Part shown: in pieces, positions 27,043 to 36,117 of the stretch | Layout: every line of letters starts with the position of its first letter | Numbering within the stretch: position 1 is the first letter of the stretch | From: Paraburkholderia phenoliruptrix | GTDB lineage: Bacteria > Pseudomonadota > Gammaproteobacteria > Burkholderiales > Burkholderiaceae | NCBI RefSeq assembly: GCF_019511605.1 | Contig: NZ_JAEUAV010000016.1 | Span: forward strand, 1 to 64,000 | Direction of reading: 5' to 3' | Length of the DNA stretch: 64,000 bases | Position numbers and translations under genes: made by a program | Notes under the pieces: generated by a model | Seen by the model: only the letters and a program-made list of their open reading frames with translations | What the model was told of the DNA's origin: nothing | Databases searched by the model: none

Positions 27043-30000
27043 TCAATTCCCCGTATGGGCCGCGCCGGACGCCGACGGCGTGGGCGGTTCGCGCTCGTCG
27101 TTACGTACGCGGAACGACATCGCATAGAGCGCCGGCAAATAGAACAAGGTGAGAATGGTCGCGCTCGTAATGCCGCCCATCAGCGCGGTGGCCATTGGTC
27201 CGAAAAAGTTCGAGCGCAACAGCGGAATCAGCGCGAGCACGGCGGCCGCGGCGGTCAGCGTAATTGGGCGGAAGCGCCGCACAGTGGCGCCGACAATCGC
27301 GTCGAAGCGCTTGTGCCCGGAGGCAATATCCTGCTCAATCTGGTCGACCAGAATGACCGAGTTACGCATGATGATGCCGAACATCGCGATCACGCCGAGC
27401 ATGGCGACGAAGCCGAACGGCTGGCCGAACAGCAGCAGCGTGAAGACCACGCCGATCAGTCCGAGCGGCGCGGTCAGCACGACCATCAGCACGCGAGCGA
27501 AGCTTTGCAACTGGACCATCAGCAGCGTGAGCACCGCGATAATCATGATCGGAATTTGCGCATTGATCGAAGTCTGGCCCTTGCCGCTTTCCTCCACGGA
27601 GCCGCCTATCTCGATCCGGTAGCCGACCGGCAAACTGGCGCGAATCGGCGCAAGCGCGCGGTCCACCGCATGCGTGACGTCGATGCCTTGCGCGCCCGGC
27701 GCGACATCGGACTGCACGGTGATCGTCGGCTGGCGGTCGCGCTCCCATATCACGCCGTACTCGAGATCGTTGCGCAGATGCCCGAGCGTGCCCAGCGGCA
27801 CCGCGCCGTTCGGCGTAGGCATGGCGAGCGTGACAAGCTTTGCCGGGTCCACGCGCTCGGCCTTCGGCGCGCGCAGGTCGACGCTGATCAGCTTGTCGCG
27901 CTCGCGGTACTGCGTGACGGTATAGCCGGAGAGCGTCATCGCGAGGAAGCTCGAAATGTCGTCGGAGCTCACGCCGAGCTCGCGCGCCTTTTTCTGGTCG
28001 ATCTCGAAGCGAACCGAGCGTTCGGCCGGTTCGTCCCAGTCGAACTGCACGTTGCGCGTGCCGGCGTCGGCGCGCAGCGTCGCGGCGACGCGTTCGGCGA
28101 TCGAGCGCACCGTCGCGATCTCGTCGCCGCTCACGCGGAACTGCACCGGATAACCGACCGGCGGTCCGTTTTCGAGGCGTGACAGACGCGTGCGGATTGC
28201 GGGGAAATGATTGCGCAGTTCCGGCTCGAGCCATTGCGCGAGCTTCTCGCGGTCTTTCACGGACTTGGCGGTAATCACGAACTGCGCGAAGTTCGGCTGG
28301 GTGAGCTGCTGATCGAGCGGCAGATAAAAGCGCGGCGCGCCGCTGCCGACGAAGTCCACCGAGTGCGCAATCTCAGGGCGGCCCACCAGTGCCTTTTCCA
28401 GCCGCTTGGCCTCGCGCAGCGTGGCCTCGAACGACGCACCCTCCGGCAGGCGCACGTCCACCAGCAGTTCCGGCCGGTCCGAGCTTGGGAAAAACTGCTG
28501 TGGCACCAGCGAGAAGCCCGCCATTGCCAGCACGAACAGCACCACGGTAATCGCGAGCACGATGAAGCGCCGCTCGATGCACCAGCCGATCCAGCCACGC
28601 AGACGCGCGTAGAAGCGCGTGTCGTAGATGTCGTGCTCGTGGTCGTGCGCCTCGTGTGCCTCGCGCTTGCGCTCGGGCAGCAGGTGATAGCCGAGCAGCG
28701 GAATCAGCACCACCGCCGCAAGCCACGATGCGATCAGTGCAATGGCCGACACTTCGAAGATGGAGCGGGTGTATTCGCCGGTGCTCGACTTGGCGAGCGC
28801 AATCGGCAGGAAACCCGACACGGTGACGAGCGTGCCGGTGAGCATCGGAAACGCGGTGCTGGTATAGGCGAAGGCCGCGGCGCGCGCGCGGTTCCAGCCC
28901 TGCTCGAGTTTCACCGCCATCATTTCCACGGCGATGATCGCGTCGTCGACAAGCAGGCCGAGCGCGAGCACGAGCGTGCCGAGCGAGACCTTGTGCAGCC
29001 CGATGTCGAACAGATACATGCACAGCGCCGTGACGGCGAGCACGACCGGAATCGAGATGACCACCACCATGCCAGTGCGCACGCCGAGCGACACGAGGCT
29101 GACCACCAGCACGATCGCGACGGCTTCTGCCACGGCTTCCAGGAAGTCGTCGACGGAATGGGCGACCGCGTGCGGCATGCTCGACACCTCGGTCAACTGC
29201 AGGCCGGCGGGCAGGGCTTTGCGCAGGCGCAGCATCTGGGCGTCGAGCGCCTTGCCGAGGCGGATCACGTCGCCGCCTGGCTGCATCGTCACGCCGATGC
29301 CGAGCACCGGCTTGCCGCCCGCGCGCATTTGCGTGACGGCCGGGTCGTCGTAGCCGCGCCTGATCGTGGCGATATCGCCGAGACGGAACGAGCGGCCGTT
29401 GATGCGGATCAGCATGTCGGCAAGCGCATCGACGTTCCCGAACTGGCCCGTGGGACGCACGAATACGCGGTCGTCGGTGGTGGTCAGCGTGCCGGCTTGC
29501 GACACCGCGTTCTGCGCGTTGATCGCCTGGCCGAGCTGCTGCGGCGAAATGCCAAGCCGCGTGAGCTGCGTATTGGCAATCTCAATGTAGATGTGCTGGT
29601 TGGGGTCGCCGAAGTAGTCGACCTTGGCGACGCCGGGTACGCGCAGCAGCACGGTGCGCAACTGGTCCGCATAATCGTGCAGTTGCGCGGGCGAGAAGCC
29701 GTCGCCTTCGAGCGTGTAGATGTTGGTGTAGACGTCGCCGAATTCGTCGTTGAAGAAAGGGCCTTGCACGCCCTGCGGCAAGGTCGCCGCAATGTCGCCG
29801 ACTTTCTTGCGCACCTGATACCAGGTTTCCTGCACCTGGCTGACCGGCGCGGAGTCTTTCATCGTGAAGAACATCAGCGACTCGCCAGGGCGCGAGTAAC
29901 TGCGCAGGAAGTCGATGGCAGGCGTCTCCTGCAACTTGCGGCCGATGCGGTCCGTGACCTGTTCCTGCACCTGCCGCGCCGTTGCGCCGGGCCAGAAGGT

Positions 30001-30171
30001 GCGGATCACCATCACGCGGAACGTGAACGGCGGGTCTTCCGACTGCGCGAGGCGCGTGTACGCGAGGATGCCGAAGGCAGTGGCGAGCGCGATCAGAAAC
30101 ACGACCAGCGCCTGATGGCGCAGCGCCCACGCGGACAGGTTGAAGCGTCCCTCTTCATGGGTCGTGCTCAT
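27043..30171 (-). CDS. RND multidrug efflux permease
   Basis: A 1042-residue inner-membrane RND transporter with twelve predicted helices and two large periplasmic loops, driven by protons. The fourth helix carries the acidic pair in LGLLVDDAIIAVE needed for proton relay. The HAE-type blocks SEDPPFTFRVMVIRTFWPGAT and GLIGVVFTLLLFGQPFGFVAMLGVIAM are clear. Cargo cannot be predicted from sequence, but a cytoplasmic loop before helix 7 holds EAHEAHDHEHD, a histidine/acid cluster. It overlaps the adaptor gene by ATGA and is followed after two bases by the outer-membrane factor gene. Confidence 0.94.
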   Translation of the reverse strand: MSTTHEEGRFNLSAWALRHQALVVFLIALATAFGILAYTRLAQSEDPPFTFRVMVIRTFWPGATARQVQEQVTDRIGRKLQETPAIDFLRSYSRPGESLMFFTMKDSAPVSQVQETWYQVRKKVGDIAATLPQGVQGPFFNDEFGDVYTNIYTLEGDGFSPAQLHDYADQLRTVLLRVPGVAKVDYFGDPNQHIYIEIANTQLTRLGISPQQLGQAINAQNAVSQAGTLTTTDDRVFVRPTGQFGNVDALADMLIRINGRSFRLGDIATIRRGYDDPAVTQMRAGGKPVLGIGVTMQPGGDVIRLGKALDAQMLRLRKALPAGLQLTEVSSMPHAVAHSVDDFLEAVAEAVAIVLVVSLVSLGVRTGMVVVISIPVVLAVTALCMYLFDIGLHKVSLGTLVLALGLLVDDAIIAVEMMAVKLEQGWNRARAAAFAYTSTAFPMLTGTLVTVSGFLPIALAKSSTGEYTRSIFEVSAIALIASWLAAVVLIPLLGYHLLPERKREAHEAHDHEHDIYDTRFYARLRGWIGWCIERRFIVLAITVVLFVLAMAGFSLVPQQFFPSSDRPELLVDVRLPEGASFEATLREAKRLEKALVGRPEIAHSVDFVGSGAPRFYLPLDQQLTQPNFAQFVITAKSVKDREKLAQWLEPELRNHFPAIRTRLSRLENGPPVGYPVQFRVSGDEIATVRSIAERVAATLRADAGTRNVQFDWDEPAERSVRFEIDQKKARELGVSSDDISSFLAMTLSGYTVTQYRERDKLISVDLRAPKAERVDPAKLVTLAMPTPNGAVPLGTLGHLRNDLEYGVIWERDRQPTITVQSDVAPGAQGIDVTHAVDRALAPIRASLPVGYRIEIGGSVEESGKGQTSINAQIPIMIIAVLTLLMVQLQSFARVLMVVLTAPLGLIGVVFTLLLFGQPFGFVAMLGVIAMFGIIMRNSVILVDQIEQDIASGHKRFDAIVGATVRRFRPITLTAAAAVLALIPLLRSNFFGPMATALMGGITSATILTLFYLPALYAMSFRVRNDEREPPTPSASGAAHTGN

Positions 30172-31364
30172 GAAGCGAAGTCCTCGGGATGCAGCGGCGC
30201 GACGGCGCGCACTTTTTCTCCGGCGCTCACCGTGTGCACGCCTTGCAGCACGACGTGCTCGCCGTCCTTCAGACCCTGGCTCACCACGATCGTGCGCTCG
30301 TTGTAGCGCGCAACCGTGACGCGGCGCAGTTCAAGCGCGCTGTCTGCCGCCCGCACGACCCATACGGCTGGTTGCGGGCCGTCGTGAAAGAGCGCGGTGG
30401 CCGGCAACACGAAGAAGCCATGCTGGCCTTCGGCGCCGCTCGCGGTCGATGCGGGGGGCGCCGACAGCGCGATGTCCGCGGTCATGCCGAGGCGCACGTC
30501 GGGGCCGGGATTGTCGAGCGTGAGTTTCGCGCGATAGGTGCGGCTTTGCGGATCCGCCGCGGGCGAGAGTTCGCGCACGCGCGCCGTGAACGTGCGGCCC
30601 GGCAGCGCGCCGAGCGTGACTTTCGCGGTCTGTCCGGGCGCGAGTCCGGCGAGCGCGCTTTCGGGCACATCGCAGACCACGTCGACTTCGCCGCTCCATG
30701 CGAGGTTGTACACGGCCTGGCCCGCCGACACGTTTTGCCCCGTGTCGGCCTGCTCGGCCGTGATCACCCCTGCGTGATCCGCCACGAGCGAGGTGTACTG
30801 CAACTGGTCTTTCGCCAACGCCGCCTGCTGCGCCGCCTGGTCGCGCTGCGCAGCGGCCGACGCAAAGGCGTTCGTGGTCTGCTCCAGTTGCGCGGGCGCG
30901 ATCAGATTTTCTTTGGCTTGCGCCTGATCGCGGTCCAGCTGTTGCTTCGCGTAGCGGTAGCTGTGCTCGGCGGCGGCGAGCTGCGCCTGGGCGCTCGCCG
31001 CGTTTTTCTGTGCGTCCGCCGGATCGAGCCGCGCGACGATCTGGCCGTTCTTCACCACGTCGCCGAGGCGCACGCGCCGCTCGATGATCTTGCCGCCGAC
31101 GCGAAACGACAGCGGCGTCGAGTAGCGTGCCTGCACTTCGCCGGGCAAGGAGGTGACGGGCGCTGTGTTGCCGTCCGCATGAACCGCGACGGCGACGACC
31201 GGTCGCGGCTCGGGCGCGGCCGCCTCCTTCTTCGAGCATGCATTCAGTCCGACGACAGCGGCAAAAGCGAGCGCCAGAGCCGCATCGCGCGGCCGCCTGC
31301 GGCGCGGGAGCCGACCAGACTGCTGACGCATCGGCGAAGATGCGTGAAAACCGGGACGCTTCAC
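30168..31364 (-). CDS. RND efflux periplasmic adaptor (membrane fusion protein)
   Basis: A 398-residue periplasmic adaptor with a lipobox (GLNACSKKE, Cys near 43), a lipoyl-like half (RVGGKIIERRVRLGDVVKNGQIVARLD), a coiled-coil hairpin (NAASAQAQLAAAEHSYRYAKQQLDRD) and the return half DHAGVITAEQADTGQNVSAGQ, then a beta-barrel. It bridges the RND permease and outer-membrane factor. The start is GTG at 31364 with GAGG five bases upstream; an in-frame ATG at 31331 has no ribosome-binding site. First gene of the operon, divergent from a TetR repressor gene. Confidence 0.92.
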   Translation of the reverse strand: MKRPGFHASSPMRQQSGRLPRRRRPRDAALALAFAAVVGLNACSKKEAAAPEPRPVVAVAVHADGNTAPVTSLPGEVQARYSTPLSFRVGGKIIERRVRLGDVVKNGQIVARLDPADAQKNAASAQAQLAAAEHSYRYAKQQLDRDQAQAKENLIAPAQLEQTTNAFASAAAQRDQAAQQAALAKDQLQYTSLVADHAGVITAEQADTGQNVSAGQAVYNLAWSGEVDVVCDVPESALAGLAPGQTAKVTLGALPGRTFTARVRELSPAADPQSRTYRAKLTLDNPGPDVRLGMTADIALSAPPASTASGAEGQHGFFVLPATALFHDGPQPAVWVVRAADSALELRRVTVARYNERTIVVSQGLKDGEHVVLQGVHTVSAGEKVRAVAPLHPEDFAS

Positions 31365-31484
31365 AATGACCTCAGACAGGAAACGGCGAAGGAACAGGCA
31401 AGCCGCAGCGGCAGCCCGTGAACTGCGCAGGCCCGCTCATGCAATTGGCATACGCATCTGATTTCCGATGATTCTTCGCATTCT

Positions 31485-31500
31485 AATACACACATGTATT
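31485..31500. promoter_or_regulatory. Candidate operator for the efflux-pump TetR repressor
   Basis: AATACACACATGTATT has exact 6-bp inverted arms (AATACA and TGTATT) around four bases, in a strongly AT-rich island of the divergent intergenic region. A second smaller palindrome with arms GAATT and AATTC is at 31514-31525. Placement between the two divergent starts fits a TetR-type repressor acting on both genes. Confidence 0.5.
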
Positions 31501-31547
31501 TGAATGTCGATGTGAATTGGAATTCTTTTCGGTGCTAGACTTCCGCC

Positions 31548-32165
31548 ATGAAACGGCAAAGACTGACACGCGAGCAAAGCAAAGACCAGACACGGCAGCG
31601 TCTGCTCGATGCTGCGCAGGCAATTTTTATGAAGAAGGGCTTTGTCGCGGCAAGTGTCGAAGACATCGCGGCAGCGGCAGGCTATACGCGCGGCGCGTTC
31701 TATTCGAATTTCCGCAGCAAGAACGAGTTGTTGCTCGAACTGCTGCGGCGCGATCACGAGGTCATGCAGGCAGGCTTGCGCGCCATTTTCGAGGACGAGG
31801 CCACGCGCGAGCAGATGGAACAACGCGTGATGCACTACTACAGCAATCTGCATCGCGAGAACAAATGCTTCCTGCTGTGGGTGGAGGCGAAACTGCTCGC
31901 GGCACGCGACGGCCGTTTCCGGCTGCGTTTCAACGCGTTCCTGCACGAAAAGCTCGCGCAGCTCTCTGCTTACGTGCGCGAGTTCTCCGAGCGGGTCGGC
32001 ACGCCGCTACCGTTGCCGGCGGAAATGCTGGCCATGGGCCTGATGGGTTTGTGCGACGGCGTGCAGTTCTTCCACACGGTCGATCCGCAGAATGTGCCGG
32101 GAGACATGGCGCAAGCAGTGCTGGCGGGATTTTTTGCGCGCGTCGTGTACGGGCGCAGCGCTTGA
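31548..32165 (+). CDS. TetR family repressor of the RND pump
   Basis: A 205-residue TetR protein. The helix-turn-helix domain covers about residues 12-60 (TRQRLLDAAQAIFMKKGFVAASVEDIAAAAGYTRGAFYSNFRSKNELL, in parts). The C-terminal domain (WVEAKLLAARDGRFRLRFNAFL, LMGLCDGVQFFHTVDPQNVP) should bind the inducer. Its divergent position 183 bp from the adaptor gene is the usual arrangement for a local efflux repressor. Target and autoregulation are inferred from context. Confidence 0.9.
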   Translation: MKRQRLTREQSKDQTRQRLLDAAQAIFMKKGFVAASVEDIAAAAGYTRGAFYSNFRSKNELLLELLRRDHEVMQAGLRAIFEDEATREQMEQRVMHYYSNLHRENKCFLLWVEAKLLAARDGRFRLRFNAFLHEKLAQLSAYVREFSERVGTPLPLPAEMLAMGLMGLCDGVQFFHTVDPQNVPGDMAQAVLAGFFARVVYGRSA

Positions 32166-32322
32166 GGGCCGCCGGCGCTTAAGCCGCGCGGGCGGCAAGA
32201 CGACGAGCGCCCAAGGAGCGAGGGGCGCGAGGCGAGGGGACGAACGAGAGGGGACGAACGGCGGCGCGCGTGAGCGGCGTGAGGTGAACGATGCCTCACG
32301 CGCAATGGCGCATGTGCCGCGA

Positions 32323-32535
32323 TCAGTTCACGGTGACTTGCGTGCAGGTATCGCCAACGGGGCTCGCGCATACGAACGCATATTGGCCGCTGTAGCGCAG
32401 CACTTCCTTACCCGCATGAAGGACGACCTTGATGTCCGGGCAGCGCTCATAAGCAATGAAGGCTGAGCAGGCTGCGGCAGACCAGCAGACCAGAGAAAAG
32501 GCGATTTTTTCGAGAAGCTTGAAACGATGTGGCAT
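32323..32535 (-). CDS. Small secreted or membrane-anchored hypothetical protein
   Basis: A 70-residue protein I do not recognise. It has a basic start (MPHRFKLLEK), a hydrophobic stretch (IAFSLVCWSAAACSAFIAY) that could be a signal peptide or anchor with a loose lipobox-like AAAC, then a 42-residue domain with three cysteines (ERCPDIKV, FVCAS, DTCTQVTVN) that may form disulphides. The ribosome-binding site is weak; a TTG start three codons upstream is also possible. It lies alone between tetR and lysR, convergent with tetR. Confidence 0.5.
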   Translation of the reverse strand: MPHRFKLLEKIAFSLVCWSAAACSAFIAYERCPDIKVVLHAGKEVLRYSGQYAFVCASPVGDTCTQVTVN

Positions 32536-32808
32536 GGCAATCAACGAGCGGCGTAGCGGGCGGTTCTTCGAGGCGTTATCTTACCAGTGCATAAGGGTTT
32601 CTACCTAGCCAGTTTCCGCAATAATGCGTGAAACAGTGGCGTGCACGCGTCACCGGAAGCTGACGAGATTGTCATGTGCGGGTCAGCATTGGGACAGGTC
32701 GCGTCGATACAATCGATTCGTTGGGCAAATCCGCGCGAGCCTTGTCGCGCGGGGCGATACAGGCGGCAGCGTTGCGCCGGCCCGGCATTTCGAGGCAGGA
32801 GTCGTCCC

Positions 32809-33810
32809 ATGAATCAATTGCAGTCCATGCGCGTGTTCGTCAAGGTGGCGGACCTCGGCAGCTTCGTTCGCGCGGCAACTTCGCTGGATCTCTCCACCGC
32901 TGTGGTGACCCGTCATGTGGCGGATCTGGAGGCGCGTCTCGGCACGCGGCTGCTCAATCGAACCACGCGCCGTCTTTCGCTCACGGAATCGGGCGCCACC
33001 TATCTGGAGCGGGTGCGCCACATACTCGACGACCTGGAAGGCGTTGAGCAGATGCTGGCGGCGCGTCATCATGAGCCGGTCGGCACGTTGCGCATCGTCG
33101 CGCCGGTGGTGTTCGGGCTGCAAAGTCTGGCCCCGGCGGTGCAGTCTTACGCGGCGCGCTATCCAGACGTGGTGCCCGACGTGACGCTCGCCGACCGGCA
33201 GGCGGACCTCGTCGACGAAGGCTTCGACGTCGGCATTCTGATCGGGCGGCCGGCACGCAGCGCGAGCATCGTCACGCGGCGCTTGACCACCTGTCAGTTG
33301 ACCGTATGCGCGACGCCGGCTTACCTGGAGCGCCACGGCACGCCGACGCGGCCCGAAGATCTGCGCAGCCACCCGTGCCTGAGCCGTCCGCCGGAGCAGG
33401 GCGGCGAGGAGCGCGTGTTCAGCGGACCGCAGGGATCTGTCCGCGTGCGGCCCGCGAACGCGATCGCCGCGAACAATAGCGAGATGCTGCGGCAGTTCGC
33501 GCTACTCGGCATGGGCGTCGCAATCCTGCCGAGCTATCTGATCGGGCGGGACCTGGCGGAGGGCCGGCTTGTCGAATTGCTCGGCGATTATCGTCTGCCC
33601 GAGATCGAAATCACCATTGCTTATCCGAGCCGCCTTCACTTGCCGGCGAAGGTGCGGACCTTTGTCGATCATCTGGTCGAGCATTTCCAGTCGGACGCGA
33701 CCGCGCCGGCGCGCACCGCGCGGCAGCTGAAGCCCGCGCATTCGCTTCGGACCTCGGCGGGCCGGGCCGGGCGCCCGCGCGCGGCCGCGGCGGCGTCGCT
33801 GTCTGCCTGA
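32809..33810 (+). CDS. LysR family transcriptional regulator
   Basis: A 333-residue LysR-type regulator. The winged helix-turn-helix is in the first 60 residues (MRVFVKVADLGSFVRAATSLDLSTAVVTRHVADLE) and the effector domain follows (GTLRIVAPVVFGLQSLAPAVQSYAARYPDV). The last 35 residues (RTARQLKPAHS to AAAAASLSA) are a low-complexity extension beyond the family length. It belongs to the DsdC/AaeR-like group that binds aromatic or small organic acids, by general resemblance only. No divergent partner is adjacent, since its upstream neighbour is the small hypothetical gene. Confidence 0.88.
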   Translation: MNQLQSMRVFVKVADLGSFVRAATSLDLSTAVVTRHVADLEARLGTRLLNRTTRRLSLTESGATYLERVRHILDDLEGVEQMLAARHHEPVGTLRIVAPVVFGLQSLAPAVQSYAARYPDVVPDVTLADRQADLVDEGFDVGILIGRPARSASIVTRRLTTCQLTVCATPAYLERHGTPTRPEDLRSHPCLSRPPEQGGEERVFSGPQGSVRVRPANAIAANNSEMLRQFALLGMGVAILPSYLIGRDLAEGRLVELLGDYRLPEIEITIAYPSRLHLPAKVRTFVDHLVEHFQSDATAPARTARQLKPAHSLRTSAGRAGRPRAAAAASLSA

Positions 33811-33823
33811 AAGCCGCCACCGC

Positions 33824-34213
33824 TCAGATCCACAGATCGTTGACGGCCGTGCGTTCGCTGGTTTCCTCGCCGGTGTTGCGCACGCCGCGCGGCTCCACCA
33901 GCAGCAGCTTGACCTCGCGTTCGGCGAACGGCTTGTGTTCGGTGCCCTTGGGCACGACGAACATTTCGCCCGCTGACAGCGTCACGAAACCGTCGCGCAT
34001 GTCGATGCGCAACTGGCCGTCCAGCACGATGAAGGTTTCGTCGGTGTCCGCGTGCTGGTGCCACACGAAATCGCCCTCGATACGCACGACCTTGAACTGG
34101 TAGTCGTTCATTTCCGCGACCACGCGCGCTTGCCATTGGTCGTCGAACAGCGCGAGTTTTTCTGCAAAATTGATCGCGCGATAGGCTTTCTGGTTGGTGA
34201 GAGTGTCGGACAT
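33824..34213 (-). CDS. Cupin-domain protein
   Basis: A 129-residue single-domain cupin. The two cupin motifs are visible: WHQHADTDETFIVLDG, with metal-binding His/His/Glu, and PKGTEHKPFAE, with the second His. Small cupins of this type bind Mn, Fe or Zn and include isomerases and dioxygenases; the substrate cannot be told. The ATG at 34213 has AAGGAG seven bases upstream, so the longer open frame, which reads into an A-rich repeat, is not used. It converges on the LysR gene. Confidence 0.85.
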   Translation of the reverse strand: MSDTLTNQKAYRAINFAEKLALFDDQWQARVVAEMNDYQFKVVRIEGDFVWHQHADTDETFIVLDGQLRIDMRDGFVTLSAGEMFVVPKGTEHKPFAEREVKLLLVEPRGVRNTGEETSERTAVNDLWI

Positions 34214-34339
34214 GCGGTGCTCCTTCGAAAGAGGGTGGCTGTTTCCGGAAGAAGCGTAGCGGGTGCGGTGCGCAGAGGTCTTGAACGTTTGTGGGCGCGC
34301 GGTGTTCTGAGAGGCGGGATTTGGCGCTGCGATCTGAAT

Positions 34340-34485
34340 TGGCTTCGGGGCTGCGGTTGGTATCGCGTTTTGCGTTGCGCCTTGAATTGCGTTTTGTGCT
34401 TTGTTTTCTGCTTTGTTTTGCGATGCGTTTTTCCGGAGCATTTTGCGGTGCGTTTTCCGGAGCGTTTTGCGGTGCGTTTCCCGCC
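34340..34485. repeat. T-rich low-complexity region with imperfect 24-bp repeats
   Basis: The plus strand is T/G-rich with recurrent GCGTTTTG-like words, and ends in two and a half copies of a 24-25 bp unit (GCGTTTTCCGGAGC plus RTTTTGCGGT). It lies between the AraC stop and the cupin start, in non-coding DNA, and is strikingly skewed against the GC-rich background. It may affect cupin transcription or its 5' leader, where it reads as A-rich RNA. Confidence 0.7.
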
Positions 34486-34496
34486 GGCCTTGCGCG

Positions 34497-35480
34497 CTAT
34501 GCCCTGTCCCGCGATGAAATCCCCAGCATCCCGAGCCACTGCGCCGGCGCCACGCCCCACGCGCGCTTGAAGTGCCGTGTCATATGGCTCTGGTCGGCGA
34601 AGCCGCTGGCGGCGGAGGCATCCGCGAGCGGCATGCCGGCGAGCGCGAGTTGACGCACGCGATCGAGCCGCCGCATCGTCAGATAGCGGTGCGGGCTCGT
34701 GCCAAACAGCGCGCGAAAGTCGTGCGACAAGCTCCAGCGGTCGCGTCCGGCGGCGGCCGCCAGTTCGTCGAGCGTCACGTTGCGCTCGAGCGACGCCAGC
34801 AGATATTCGCGGGCCCGCCGCGCGGCGCCGAAATCTACCGGGCGGCGAGTCGCGCGCGCGCCGGCTGCCGCGTGCAGCGCCATCGCCAGTTCGTAGAGGC
34901 CGTCGTCCTGTTCCAGCGGATTCATCGCGCGATCCATGCTGCTGAGCACGTTGTGCGTGGCGGCGAAAAGGCGTGGATCGTTCGACAGGCCGCCTTTGAC
35001 AAACGGCAGCGGCTGGCCGCCGAGCGCTTGCTGGAACAGCGCTGGGTCCACATAGATCATGCGATACCGGAAGCCCTCGCCGGTGCCGGCCTGGCCGTCG
35101 TGCGGCTCGTCGGGGTGCAGGACCATGGTGCCGCCGGGCAGGCTGTGACGCATGCTGCCGCGATAGCGAAAGCTTTGCACGCCGGCAAGCGTGCGGCCGA
35201 TCGCATAGGTATCGTGGCGGTGCATCGCATAGCCGGCGCCGTGGAAAAACGCCTCGATCCGCTCGATGCCGTCCGCGCCCGCCGCGGCTGCCGATGCCGG
35301 CGAGCGGTAGATCCAGTCCCCGCCTCGCTTTTCCACCGACGTTGTGGCTGCGGCTCGTGCAGACGCCGGGGCAGCGGTGCCGGGCGGGCTCTGCGCGGCG
35401 CCGGTCAACGGCTCGCGGGCGCTCATGGGCTCGGGCCCGGCCGGGCGCGCCGACGGGCCAAAGCACTCCGATCCGCTCAC
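34497..35480 (-). CDS. AraC family transcriptional regulator
   Basis: A 327-residue regulator with an N-terminal AraC-type sensing domain (YAMHRHDTYAIGRTLAGVQSFRYRG, GTMVLHPDEPHDGQAG) and the two C-terminal helix-turn-helix units (VTLDELAAAAGRDRWSLSHDF; LADASAASGFADQSHMTRHFKRAWG). The GTG at 35480 overlaps the stop of the DUF2795 gene by GTGA, implying translational coupling; the ATG at 35426 is an alternative that drops a Pro-rich 18-residue start. Neither has a strong Shine-Dalgarno. Target genes are not evident. Confidence 0.85.
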   Translation of the reverse strand: MSGSECFGPSARPAGPEPMSAREPLTGAAQSPPGTAAPASARAAATTSVEKRGGDWIYRSPASAAAAGADGIERIEAFFHGAGYAMHRHDTYAIGRTLAGVQSFRYRGSMRHSLPGGTMVLHPDEPHDGQAGTGEGFRYRMIYVDPALFQQALGGQPLPFVKGGLSNDPRLFAATHNVLSSMDRAMNPLEQDDGLYELAMALHAAAGARATRRPVDFGAARRAREYLLASLERNVTLDELAAAAGRDRWSLSHDFRALFGTSPHRYLTMRRLDRVRQLALAGMPLADASAASGFADQSHMTRHFKRAWGVAPAQWLGMLGISSRDRA

Positions 35481-35707
35481 GCGCTCAAGCCTGGCCCGAA
35501 ATTCCCGCCGATCAGCCGCGTGACCGAATCGACATCCGCATAATCCTGCTCAGGCAGGCCGTCGAGCATCGCCAGCACTTCGTTGCTCGCGCCGCCCTCG
35601 CGAGCTGCGTCGACAAGCGTGTCCTTGTTGGCCGGGAAGCGGACTTCGCTGAGCACGTCGGAAATCTGCAGGTCGATGGATTCCCCGGGAATGGACGGTG
35701 TCGTCAT
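35477..35707 (-). CDS. DUF2795 small protein
   Basis: A 76-residue protein whose core (LSEVRFPANKDTLVDAAREGGASNEVLAMLDGLPEQDYADVDSVTRLIG) matches the DUF2795 pattern of small helical proteins of unknown function. The ATG at 35707 has GGAG seven bases upstream. Its stop overlaps the AraC regulator start by four bases (GTGA), so the two are probably made together. No enzymatic motif is visible. Confidence 0.75.
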   Translation of the reverse strand: MTTPSIPGESIDLQISDVLSEVRFPANKDTLVDAAREGGASNEVLAMLDGLPEQDYADVDSVTRLIGGNFGPGLSA

Positions 35708-35862
35708 GCAAGCGCTCCTGCGGATACGGTTAGAAAATGAATGATGGCGCGCGCGAACCTCGGCTCCCATCGCCCGGGACCGGATAGCGCGAGACGAGCC
35801 GTGCGCCGCACTCGTCGCCCGATCGCGGCCGATCGGGACAAGCCGGCGCCCAAACGTCGCTC

Positions 35863-36117
35863 TCAGGTCTGCAAACGCTCATTGTGTGCCGCGAACCCGC
35901 GTTGCAGATGTCGCGACTTCGGCAGGACGATGTGCTGCCATTGCTGTGGACGGTTGTCGTCCGTGACCGCCACGTCAGGCGCCGCGGGGGCGACAGGCGC
36001 GGCGTTCGCGCGGGCGGCAAGGGCGTTCGCCGGCGTGCTTTCCTGCGCTGTGTGAACCGGCGCGGCAAAGCACGAAGCGGACAGCGTCACCATGGTCAAC
36101 AGTGTCGAGGTTTTCAT
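35863..36117 (-). CDS. Small exported hypothetical protein
   Basis: An 84-residue secreted protein with a signal peptide (MKTSTLLTMVTLSASCFAAP), an Ala-rich linker and a short basic tail (WQHIVLPKSRHLQRGFAAHN). It has a textbook AGGAGG six bases before the ATG at 36117, which strongly supports expression. I do not recognise a family. It stands alone, 155 bp upstream of the DUF2795 gene on the same strand. Confidence 0.65.
   Translation of the reverse strand: MKTSTLLTMVTLSASCFAAPVHTAQESTPANALAARANAAPVAPAAPDVAVTDDNRPQQWQHIVLPKSRHLQRGFAAHNERLQT

Noticed and set aside
28207-30306. 699-codon plus-strand ORF opposite the RND permease
   Set aside because: Shadow of the RND gene; no family motif.
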